Source: JBBRLG01 sp038231495 (GTDB lineage Bacteria > Planctomycetota > Planctomycetia > Gemmatales > Gemmataceae). From it: DNA of 5,339 nt. The stretch is taken from NCBI GenBank assembly GCA_038231495.1, contig JBBRLG010000513.1, positions 1 through 5,339 on the forward strand, read 5' to 3'. This document shows, piece by piece, positions 1 through 4,657 of the stretch; positions within the stretch are counted from its first letter, which is position 1; the number at the start of each line of letters is the position of its first letter. A model generated the notes under the pieces. It made no database searches. It saw only the letters and a program-made list of their open reading frames with translations, and had not been told where the DNA came from. The translations under genes were made by a program, and so were the position numbers.

Positions 1-534
1 GGCCATGCGCATCGCCAGGACGTGAACCGTCCAGGGCTTGTGCAACAGGGAGCGTAACACCGTCGCGCCCGCCACCTGGGGCGAGAGGAGAAACGGCCCG
101 CCGAAATGGTTGCAGTCTTCCTCCAACAACACGTGGCCGGGTACCGGGTACGCGAGCCGACCCAGATGCCGTTGCACCGCAAACTCGTAACGGGCGCGGT
201 CGAGGCCGTCGCCGCAGGAGTAGATGCGCAGGATCAGCGGCTGGCGGTACACCGGCGGCAGCGCACCGTGGCCTTTGAACTGGAACGAATAGGTATAGGT
301 CTCCCAACCGCCGACTAATTCCGCGGGCCGTTGTTCAAAGTCCAACCCGTAGCCGTTGCAGCGCCGGGAAAAGTAAGCGAGGAGCGCGTCGGCGACTTGC
401 TCGGGCGAAGCCGGCGATGCGACACACGGAGCCGACGGCCGAAAGCGGTCGGCATGAAGTCCCTGAAACGAAGAGTGGCCCGGGTTTCGGGCCACTCCTG
501 CCGCGCGCTCCTGGTTGGCCTGGCGTAACGCCAT
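1..534 (-). CDS. Phosphotransferase of the APH/kinase-like fold, N-terminal part (C-terminus beyond window)
   Basis: I read this minus-strand frame by hand; it is open from ATG at 534 to the left edge (178 residues, no stop). A GAGGAGG ribosome site (542-548) lies 7 bases before the ATG and fixes the start. After a variable first 50 residues, the pattern matches the N-lobe of aminoglycoside/choline kinase-like phosphotransferases: a nucleotide-loop-like LVGGWETYTYSF (residues 73-84), a strand LILRIYS with Arg103 where the ATP-binding basic residue is expected, a helix RARYEFAVQRHLG with Glu117, then YPVPGHVLLEED, GGPFLL (145-150) and VAGATVL (154-160). The family transfers ATP phosphate to small hydroxylated substrates in the cytoplasm. 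The catalytic HxDxxxxN and Mg-binding Asp would lie outside the window, so neither activity nor substrate can be judged. It follows the 1069-575 gene by 40 bases on the same strand, so they may be co-transcribed. Confidence 0.82.
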   Translation of the reverse strand, partial: MALRQANQERAAGVARNPGHSSFQGLHADRFRPSAPCVASPASPEQVADALLAYFSRRCNGYGLDFEQRPAELVGGWETYTYSFQFKGHGALPPVYRQPLILRIYSCGDGLDRARYEFAVQRHLGRLAYPVPGHVLLEEDCNHFGGPFLLSPQVAGATVLRSLLHKPWTVHVLAMRMA

Positions 535-541
535 GGCACCG

Positions 542-548
542 CCTCCTC
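542..548 (-). promoter_or_regulatory. Shine-Dalgarno site of the phosphotransferase gene
   Basis: Read on the minus strand this is GAGGAGG, 7 bases upstream of the ATG at 534. It is a near-perfect anti-16S match. It supports the phosphotransferase reading frame over the two other minus-strand frames that open at 539 and 550 and stop near 315-337. Confidence 0.75.
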
Positions 549-574
549 ATCGCGATTGCCCCGTCCGAAAGGGC

Positions 575-1069
575 TTAAAAGGTCGCCGTCGGCGTCGAAT
601 TTGCCGTCGGGTTGGGCGGGTTGGCCGGGTTGGCCGGGTTGGCTGCCACGGCACGCACCACCGGGGCTGCGGGGTTCATGCCGGTGGTTGCCGCGGGATT
701 AACTCCAAGGGCAGCGCTGTTGGCCCCGGTCACGGCCGCGCCACCAATACCGACCGGCGTGACGATAGGTGCTCGGCTGGCGGCTTCGTGCGCAATCTGG
801 CCTTCCGCCTGCGTAATCTCTGCCGGGGGCATTTCGGCTTGACGGGCCGCGCGGGCAATGCGCCCGACGGCCAGGCCAATAATGAGCAGGACCGCGCCAG
901 TGCCAAGGCTGCCGTAGCAGGTGTATTCTTCCCAGGGAGGCGTGCCGGCCCCTTCCTGATTGTGCTGATAGAGATACCAGACGCCGCTCCAGACGAGCAT
1001 CACGGAACCAAGGGTCACAAAGAGCAGCGCGATTTTCGCCTCGCTGGCTGGCTTACTCATCAGTGGCAT
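575..1069 (-). CDS. Small two-helix membrane protein with Ala/Pro/Asn-rich tail, function unknown
   Basis: A 164-residue protein. Two hydrophobic segments are visible: residues 12-34 (KIALLFVTLGSVMLVWSGVW...) and 52-72 (YGSLGTGAVLLIIGLAVG...), joined by a short acidic loop containing a Cys. Lys6 and Lys12 before helix 1 and Arg70/73/76 after helix 2 suggest both termini are cytoplasmic. Residues about 75-164 are low-complexity, rich in Ala, Pro, Thr and Asn, ending in a tandem NPA-NPA-NPP-NPT stretch (144-155). A GGGGAGG ribosome site (1075-1081) sits 5 bases before the ATG at 1069; the in-frame ATG three codons later (1060) is 14 bases from that site and less likely. I do not recognise a named family. 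It is the first gene of a probable two-gene minus-strand unit with the phosphotransferase. Confidence 0.72.
   Translation of the reverse strand: MPLMSKPASEAKIALLFVTLGSVMLVWSGVWYLYQHNQEGAGTPPWEEYTCYGSLGTGAVLLIIGLAVGRIARAARQAEMPPAEITQAEGQIAHEAASRAPIVTPVGIGGAAVTGANSAALGVNPAATTGMNPAAPVVRAVAANPANPANPPNPTANSTPTATF
608..643. repeat. Four tandem 9-base units inside the small membrane protein gene
   Basis: The plus strand shows CGGGTTGG followed by one variable base, four times in a row (608-616, 617-625, 626-634, 635-643). On the minus strand it encodes the Asn-Pro-Ala/Pro/Thr triplets of the tail. Units are nearly identical in DNA, so copy number could vary by slippage without breaking the frame. 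Confidence 0.8.
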
Positions 1070-1130
1070 GGCGGCCTCCCCTTACAAGACACGGTGTCGG
1101 TTACATCCACGACGCGGTCATTCCGTAACA

Positions 1131-1169
1131 CCTGCGCGGAAAAACCGTTTAGCAGGTTTTCCGCGCAGG
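1131..1169. repeat. Perfect 13-bp inverted repeat between divergent genes
   Basis: CCTGCGCGGAAAA (1131-1143) is exactly complementary to TTTTCCGCGCAGG (1157-1169), with a 13-base loop. It starts 62 bases upstream of the minus-strand ATG. Neither side is followed by a T-tract, so it does not look like an intrinsic terminator. It may be an operator, a leader hairpin of the minus-strand transcript, or an interspersed repeat. Confidence 0.75.
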
Positions 1170-1500
1170 AGACCTGCAACTTTCGTGCCGTGAGGTAAAA
1201 CAGGGGTAGCATCCGTCCGCTCTGGGGGAACGATACCGAACCAATGTCTTGCGGAAGTGACTGCGCAATCGTGAGAATTGTTATGCTTGGAGGGCTTTTA
1301 TCTCGCCACCGAACAAGGCTCGTGCATTTTATTTTGGGTCAGCGTTCGGCAACACTCTTCTCAACGATTGTACAACCAACGACTTGCGGCGATGGTGACC
1401 CTCAAGGGTGAAACGAGCTTGCAATGGAGGTTGATTGGCATCCCCCTTGCATTGTTCACCCCTATTGTCCAATTTCGCCTGGAAGTTGCCTATTATCGAA

Positions 1501-1506
1501 AAGGAG
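1501..1506 (+). promoter_or_regulatory. Shine-Dalgarno site deciding the start at 1513
   Basis: AAGGAG lies 6 bases before the ATG at 1513. That ATG begins directly with a Lys-Lys signal peptide, so the in-frame extension upstream to 1435 is not coding. Confidence 0.8.
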
Positions 1507-1512
1507 CGTGCG

Positions 1513-2526
1513 ATGAAGAAGTTCCTTGCTCTGGCAGTTGTCGCCTGCGGTTTGTCGCTGGCACTGTCGGCCAGTCCCGCTCAGGCCCAGTGGATGGGTG
1601 GGCGTAGTAACGGCGGCGGCTACGGTCGAGGTTGGAGCGGCGGCTACGGCGGCTACGGTAGCTCCTATGGCCGCGGTTACGGTGGGAATTACGGCAGCGG
1701 CTACGGTAGCTCCTATGGTCGCGGCTACGGTGGGAATTACGGCAGCGGTTACGGTGGGAATTACGGCAGCGGTTACGGGTATTCCAACTCGTACTACACC
1801 CCGTTCGCCTCCTCGAACTACGGCTGGCCACCCGCCTACAACAACACTTACGGCGGCTCCTACAGCTACCAACAGGACCCATCGCTAATTTCGCCCGCGT
1901 CTTACGACACCTCGAACCCGCAGTATTCCCTGAACGCGCGGAACCTGAACAGCTACCGCGCGGGCTACTCCCCCGGCGAGAATAGCAACCCAAACGAAGC
2001 GACGATCCGCGTGATGGTGCCCGACGCCAGCGCCCGCGTCTATTTCGACGACACGATGACGCAGCAGTCCGGCATGGACCGCGTTTTCACGTCGCCGTCG
2101 TTGGACACCGGGAAGAGCTACACCTATAGCATCCGCGCGACGTGGATGGCGAACGGTAAGGAAGTCAGCACCAGCAAGGACATAAAAGTCCAGGCAGGCC
2201 GCATGGCCCTGGTCGATTTCCGCACCCAGGGCGACAATCGCGATAACCGCGATGCAACCACGCCGGGCGACCTGCGCGACCGCAACCGTGACAACCCGGA
2301 CCTGCGCGACCGCAACCGCGAAAACGGCGATAACAAGGTCGAGCCGGGCATCCCCGGCAACCGTCGCGATGACAAGACAGTTCCCAAGACGACCGGCGAC
2401 CGCCCGAATCCGGGAACGCCGGGTACGAACGACGGCGCTACGACCCCCGACGGTACGCGCAACGTCCCCGGCACCCCGCGCGACACCACGAAGCCGGCAA
2501 CGCCCGGCACGCCTCCCCCGGAGTAA
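1513..2526 (+). CDS. Exported Gly/Tyr-rich protein with planctomycete TIGR03000 domain
   Basis: A 337-residue secreted protein of unknown function. Residues 1-25 form a clear Sec signal peptide: MKK, a hydrophobic core, and an AQA site with cleavage likely before Gln26. Residues 34 to about 117 are a Gly/Tyr/Ser/Asn low-complexity segment with a tandem 16-residue unit. A Ser/Asn/Tyr-rich linker follows. Residues 163-236, from ATIRVMVPDASARVYFDD to RMALVDF, match the TIGR03000 family, a planctomycete domain of about 75 residues: a beta-rich unit with the pattern V-x-V-P-x-A-x-V-x-F/D and a central SYTYSIRA strand. Residues 237-337 are an Asp/Arg/Asn-rich stretch with a duplicated DLRDRNR unit, then a Pro/Gly/Thr tail. 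It is probably a cell-surface or wall-associated protein, an inference from export and composition. It appears monocistronic, with its own terminator at 2569-2607. Confidence 0.9.
   Translation: MKKFLALAVVACGLSLALSASPAQAQWMGGRSNGGGYGRGWSGGYGGYGSSYGRGYGGNYGSGYGSSYGRGYGGNYGSGYGGNYGSGYGYSNSYYTPFASSNYGWPPAYNNTYGGSYSYQQDPSLISPASYDTSNPQYSLNARNLNSYRAGYSPGENSNPNEATIRVMVPDASARVYFDDTMTQQSGMDRVFTSPSLDTGKSYTYSIRATWMANGKEVSTSKDIKVQAGRMALVDFRTQGDNRDNRDATTPGDLRDRNRDNPDLRDRNRENGDNKVEPGIPGNRRDDKTVPKTTGDRPNPGTPGTNDGATTPDGTRNVPGTPRDTTKPATPGTPPPE
1651..1770 (+). repeat. Tandem 48-base repeats, 2.5 copies, coding Gly/Tyr-rich units
   Basis: Unit 1 (1651-1698) and unit 2 (1699-1746) differ at only a few third positions, and a half unit of 24 bases follows (1747-1770). 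Each full unit encodes GYGSSYGRGYGGNYGS, residues 47-62 and 63-78; the half unit encodes GYGGNYGS, residues 79-86. The unit length is a multiple of three, so expansion or contraction keeps the frame. The near-identity in DNA suggests recent duplication. Confidence 0.9.
2269..2328 (+). repeat. Direct 30-base duplication coding DLRDRNR
   Basis: The first 20 bases of 2269-2298 and 2299-2328 are identical (starting GACCTGCGCGACCGCAACCG), and the remaining 10 differ at a few positions. They encode DLRDRNRDNP (residues 253-262) and DLRDRNRENG (263-272). This is a second, independent in-frame repeat within the same gene. Confidence 0.85.
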
Positions 2527-2568
2527 CGCACGCGCCCTTTCGCACCCGTTTAATCCTGGAAACGGAAG

Positions 2569-2607
2569 AACGTGCCGCCAATCTTACGATTGGCGGCACG
2601 TTTTTTT
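2569..2607 (+). terminator. Rho-independent terminator of the TIGR03000 gene
   Basis: CGTGCCGCCAATC (2571-2583) pairs perfectly with GATTGGCGGCACG (2588-2600) around a TTAC tetraloop. Seven T residues (2601-2607) follow at once, and two A residues before the stem (2569-2570) can extend pairing into the T-tract. It lies 42 bases after the stop codon. Confidence 0.95.
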
Positions 2608-2613
2608 CATCTA

Positions 2614-2621
2614 CACCCGTG
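2614..2621 (+). repeat. Left copy of 8-base direct repeat (putative target-site duplication)
   Basis: CACCCGTG here is identical to 2759-2766. The two copies sit exactly at the outer edges of the 11-bp terminal inverted repeats of the element between them. The match stops at 8 bases on both sides. Confidence 0.72.
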
Positions 2622-2758
2622 GTAACCGTTCACTGGCAACTTCTCCCCCCCTTACGAAGGGGGGGGGGCGGGGGGGGTAAGAACGGTTGAGCTTAACAGT
2701 CCTGGCGTCCACTCCACCCCCCCCGCCCCCCCTTCGTAAGGGGGGAATGAACGGTTAC
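2622..2758. mobile_element. 137-bp non-autonomous miniature element, MITE-like, possibly IS66-related
   Basis: The ends are GTAACCGTTCA (2622-2632) and its exact complement TGAACGGTTAC (2748-2758), flanked directly by the 8-base repeat CACCCGTG. Inside are two long inverted arms: C7-TTACGAA-G10-C-G8 on the left (2645-2677) and C8-G-C7-TTCGTAA-G6 on the right (2717-2745). They are complementary apart from three extra Gs and one extra C on the left. A unique centre of about 38 bases contains one more GAACGGTT (2681-2688). No protein is encoded, so it would need a transposase supplied in trans. Ends beginning GTAA together with an 8-base target duplication are the described signature of the IS66 family, so an IS66 relative is my best guess; no transposase is present here to confirm it. 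Confidence 0.7.
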
Positions 2759-2766
2759 CACCCGTG
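2759..2766 (+). repeat. Right copy of 8-base direct repeat (putative target-site duplication)
   Basis: CACCCGTG, identical to 2614-2621 and directly adjacent to the right terminal inverted repeat. If this is a true target duplication, the pre-insertion sequence would have contained one copy, with the 2569-2607 terminator just upstream. Confidence 0.72.
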
Positions 2767-2793
2767 CTGGTTCGGTTTCGCCAGGGTCCGCGT

Positions 2794-2799
2794 CAGGAG
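2794..2799 (+). promoter_or_regulatory. Shine-Dalgarno site of the YihY/BrkB-family gene
   Basis: CAGGAG lies 8 bases upstream of the ATG at 2808. Only about 41 bases separate the ATG from the right-hand 8-base repeat, so the promoter must either lie in that short stretch, overlap the mobile element, or be upstream of it. Confidence 0.6.
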
Positions 2800-2807
2800 C
2801 CGCGTCC

Positions 2808-3734
2808 ATGAATCTCAAGTTTTTCTACGACGTTATCAAGACCACGGCTATCGATTGGGTCGATGATAAAGTGCCGCAGATGGGGGCGGCGTTGGCGTAT
2901 TACACCGTGTTCTCCATCGCGCCCTTTCTGGTGATCGTCATTAGCATCGCCGGCCTGATCTTTGGCGAGGAAGCCTCGCGCACGGCGATTGCCGGCGAAA
3001 TTGAACGCACGGTTGGCCCCGAGGTGGCGCAGGCGATTACCGAACTGCTCAAAAACTCCGCCTCGCCGCAAGGCTACACGATCGCGACGATCGTTGGCGT
3101 TGCCGTGCTCCTGTTCGGCGCGTCGGGCGTTTTCGTGCAGTTGCAGGATTCGCTAAACACGATTTGGAAGGTGGTCCCCAAGCCAGGTCGCGGCATCCTG
3201 GGCGTCTTGCGCGACCGCTTTCTGTCGTTCGCGGCAGTCTTCGGTACGGGCTTTTTATTGTTGGTGTCCCTCGCCTTCAGTGCGGGCCTATCGGCAGTGA
3301 CGCGGCATCTGACCTCCGACACCGTACCGGGCGGGGTGCTCTTTTGGCGTGTGGTTAATGAAGGCGTTTCGTTTGTGTTCATCACGCTCTTGTTCGCGCT
3401 TATTTACAAGGTGTTGCCCGACGCCGCGATCGAATGGCGGCACGTGTGGACGGGGTCGGCAGTGACCGCGGTCTTGTTCACCATCGGCAAGGCGCTGATC
3501 GGCGTTTACCTCGGCCAGAGCGGCACCACGCTGGCGTTCGGGGCCGCCGGTTCGCTCGTTGTCATCCTGGTGTGGGTGTATTATTCGTCGCAGATCATTC
3601 TGTTCGGGGCGGAGTTTACGCGGGTTCTGTGCCTGAAATCGGGCGAACACATTGTCCCCGCCGAGAACGCCGTGCGGGCGGCAACGCCCCCCGTGCCAGC
3701 CAAGCCGGGTGCGCCCGTTTCTTCGGGGAGTTGA
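2808..3734 (+). CDS. YihY/virulence factor BrkB family inner-membrane protein
   Basis: A 308-residue integral membrane protein, the usual length for the family. Six hydrophobic segments are visible at about residues 31-52, 90-112, 138-164, 182-203, 213-234 and 246-268. Family marks in order: GAALAYYTVFSIAPFL (26-41), the DSLNTIWKV segment after helix 2 (114-122), YKVLPDAAIEWRHVWTG (200-216), and YLGQSGTTLAFGAAGSLVV followed by VWVYYSSQIILFGAEFT (234-271). The molecular role is not firmly known. Members were once called ribonuclease BN, a name later shown to belong to a different protein, and BrkB was linked to serum resistance in Bordetella; transport or envelope functions are suspected. The C-terminal 35 residues are a Pro/Ala-rich cytoplasmic tail. 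The start is supported by CAGGAG at 2794-2799. The gene sits directly behind the miniature element, which may affect its expression. Confidence 0.93.
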   Translation: MNLKFFYDVIKTTAIDWVDDKVPQMGAALAYYTVFSIAPFLVIVISIAGLIFGEEASRTAIAGEIERTVGPEVAQAITELLKNSASPQGYTIATIVGVAVLLFGASGVFVQLQDSLNTIWKVVPKPGRGILGVLRDRFLSFAAVFGTGFLLLVSLAFSAGLSAVTRHLTSDTVPGGVLFWRVVNEGVSFVFITLLFALIYKVLPDAAIEWRHVWTGSAVTAVLFTIGKALIGVYLGQSGTTLAFGAAGSLVVILVWVYYSSQIILFGAEFTRVLCLKSGEHIVPAENAVRAATPPVPAKPGAPVSSGS

Positions 3735-3749
3735 AGTGCCGTCACCGCT

Positions 3750-3765
3750 GGGCAGCCGTCTGCCC
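3750..3765 (+). terminator. Weak hairpin after the BrkB-family gene, possible terminator
   Basis: GGGCAG (3750-3755) pairs with CTGCCC (3760-3765) around CCGT, 15 bases after the stop codon. There is no T-tract, so it would be at most an inefficient intrinsic terminator or a transcript-end stabiliser. Confidence 0.25.
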
Positions 3766-3860
3766 ATCGGCCAGCAGCCTGGTTCCGATCTCTCGCGCAC
3801 CCATTTGCTTCCAGACCTCAACTGTCGCAAAATTCGCCTATTTTACCGGACCCAGTTCGT

Positions 3861-3887
3861 TTGGCCCCAATCTTGCTTAGTTATAAC
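3861..3887 (+). promoter_or_regulatory. Candidate promoter in the 277-base spacer before the 4012 gene
   Basis: TATAAC (3882-3887) resembles a -10 box, with TTGGCC (3861-3866) a possible -35 at a short 15-base spacing. The -10 lies within the perfect 10-base palindrome AGTTATAACT (3879-3888), which could also be a protein-binding site. Nearer the gene, GGGTAT (3973-3978) resembles the -10 element of stress sigma factors of the sigma-B type, but a matching -35 is not clear. The rest of 3735-4011 shows no coding frame I trust. Confidence 0.22.
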
Positions 3888-3998
3888 TGGTAGGACGGAC
3901 AGCCAAGCGGAGAGTTGTACATACCCTTGCAGGAGCGGGAGGACTCAGCGGTTGGGTCAACGCTTCAACGGCGGGTATCTTTTCTTGCCGAACAGACC

Positions 3999-4004
3999 TA
4001 GGAG
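3999..4004 (+). promoter_or_regulatory. Shine-Dalgarno site deciding the start at 4012
   Basis: TAGGAG lies 7 bases before the ATG at 4012. This rules out the long in-frame upstream extension to 3652, which would overlap the end of the BrkB-family gene and has no family-like sequence. Confidence 0.75.
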
Positions 4005-4011
4005 AATCCTT

Positions 4012-4521
4012 ATGGCGAACAACACGGCTGGGGACAAAACTCGGGACGCCGCGAGCCACTTCGCGGACAAGGCGAAAGACACCGCGAGCAATTTTGCCGA
4101 CAAAGCGAAAGACGCCGCGGGCAACCTCGCCGACAAAGCGAAAGACGCCGCGGGCAACCTCGCCGACAAGGCGAAAGACGCCACCTCAAACGTGACGCAC
4201 AAGGCGGAAGACCTGGCCAAGAACGCGGGCGATTACGCCAAGCAAGCGGGCCAGAAAGCGGACGACGCCACCGCCTCCTTCGGCCACAACATACGTTCCG
4301 CCGCGGATACGGTGCGCTCCAAGGGACCGCACGACGGCCCCCTCGGCAGCGCCACCTCCGCCGCCGCAGGTGCGCTGGAAAGCACGGGCCGTTACCTGGA
4401 AGAAGAAAAACTCAGCGGCATGGCCCACGACGTGACGGAGTTGATCCGCCGTAATCCGATCCCGGCACTGTTCATTGCCGCGGGCGTCGGTTTCCTCGTC
4501 GGGCGGACGATGAAGAGTTGA
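4012..4521 (+). CDS. LEA-like 11-residue-repeat protein with C-terminal membrane anchor (ElaB/YqjD-type)
   Basis: A 169-residue protein. Residues 6-71 are six consecutive 11-residue units of the form xADKAKDAAGN, the central four almost identical (17-60), then a diverged seventh (72-82). The Ala/Lys/Asp pattern predicts a charged amphipathic helix and resembles the 11-mers of group 3 LEA (desiccation-tolerance) proteins. After a Gly/Ser/Ala-rich linker, the C-terminus reads ELIRRNPIPALFIAAGVGFLVGRTMKS: Arg-Arg-Asn-Pro before a short hydrophobic helix with Gly-x-Gly spacing. That is the arrangement of the DUF883 (ElaB/YqjD/YgaM) anchor, proteins that tether to the inner membrane and are associated with ribosomes and stationary phase in E. 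coli. I infer a membrane-tethered stress or desiccation protein; the exact role is unknown. No signal peptide is present. The next gene has a similar plan. Confidence 0.85.
   Translation: MANNTAGDKTRDAASHFADKAKDTASNFADKAKDAAGNLADKAKDAAGNLADKAKDATSNVTHKAEDLAKNAGDYAKQAGQKADDATASFGHNIRSAADTVRSKGPHDGPLGSATSAAAGALESTGRYLEEEKLSGMAHDVTELIRRNPIPALFIAAGVGFLVGRTMKS
4060..4191 (+). repeat. Four tandem 33-base repeats coding the LEA-like 11-mers
   Basis: The units are 4060-4092, 4093-4125, 4126-4158 and 4159-4191. The second and third differ only in the first codon (TTT against CTC), and the fourth departs mainly in its last four codons. Near-identity in synonymous positions points to recent tandem duplication rather than old repeats conserved at protein level. 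Confidence 0.9.
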
Positions 4522-4550
4522 TGAGTCGCCAGGACCCTGCCTTTCGGAGC

Positions 4551-4595
4551 CGCGACCGTAAAGGAGCGAGCAACCCCCGCTCCCTTACGGTCGCG
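4551..4595. repeat. 17-bp palindromic hairpin, likely interspersed repeat
   Basis: CGCGACCGTAAAGGAGC (4551-4567) pairs with GCTCCCTTACGGTCGCG (4579-4595) with one A-C mismatch and an 11-base loop. It lies 29 bases after the stop of the 4012 gene and 62 before the next ATG. No T-run follows, so it is a poor intrinsic terminator on its own. From memory, GCGACCGTAAGGGAGC-type palindromes recur between genes in Gemmata-like genomes; I could not check this here. It may separate the expression of the two flanking genes. Confidence 0.65.
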
Positions 4596-4644
4596 CCTTT
4601 GACAAATCAGCGCTCTGCCAGTCGCGGTTCGCACGGTTCTTGCT

Positions 4645-4650
4645 GGAGAA
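4645..4650 (+). promoter_or_regulatory. Ribosome binding site deciding the start at 4658
   Basis: GGAGAA lies 7 bases before the ATG at 4658. It falls inside the alternative TTG-initiated frame at 4640, which itself lacks any upstream ribosome site, so the ATG is preferred. Confidence 0.6.
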
Positions 4651-4657
4651 ACTATCG

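Larger units (their letters stand above)
1070..1512. other. Divergent intergenic region, 443 bases, no gene seen
   Basis: This spacer separates the minus-strand start at 1069 from the plus-strand start at 1513, so it should hold both promoters. I see no convincing coding frame. It contains the perfect hairpin at 1131-1169. A second, weaker complementarity lies nearer the plus-strand gene: GGGTGAA (1406-1412) against TTCACCC (1455-1461), next to CAATG (1422-1426) against CATTG (1450-1454), which could fold as a 5' leader structure. A TGTTATGCT stretch (1279-1287) resembles an extended -10 box but has no good -35 partner. I cannot place either promoter with confidence. Confidence 0.6.

Noticed and set aside
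1131..1169. Reading the perfect hairpin as an intrinsic terminator
   Set aside because: No T-tract follows on either strand, and it lies between divergent start codons rather than after a gene.
515..1198. Plus-strand open frame of 227 codons opposite the small membrane protein gene
   Set aside because: Arg/Gly/His-rich composition with no family pattern. The opposite strand has two clear membrane helices and a good ribosome site, so this is an antisense shadow in GC-rich DNA.
1465..1496. TATTAT (1491-1496) as a -10 box for the 1513 gene
   Set aside because: The transcript would start at or inside the ribosome site (1501-1506), leaving too little leader, and the nearest -35-like TTGTCC is 20 bases away.
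1435..1512. Upstream extension of the TIGR03000 protein by 26 residues
   Set aside because: It would bury the signal peptide; the ATG at 1513 has AAGGAG 6 bases upstream.
1462..1993. Long minus-strand frames opposite the Gly/Tyr-rich segment
   Set aside because: Their Val/Ala/Thr- and Arg/Ser-rich repeats are mirror images of the coding repeats on the plus strand.
1651..2328. CRISPR-like array suggested by regular repeats
   Set aside because: Repeats are directly adjacent, in frame and coding, with no unique spacers.
2124..2531. Minus-strand frame of 135 codons at the end of the TIGR03000 gene
   Set aside because: It is the complement of the low-complexity Asp/Arg and Pro/Gly tail and has no recognisable features of its own.
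2808..3734. Naming the gene rbn (ribonuclease BN)
   Set aside because: That older label for YihY-type proteins was shown to be wrong; the sequence is a multi-helix membrane protein with no nuclease motifs.
3652..4011. Upstream extension of the LEA-like protein by 120 residues
   Set aside because: It would overlap the end of the BrkB-family gene, has no family-like sequence, and the ATG at 4012 has TAGGAG at the right distance.
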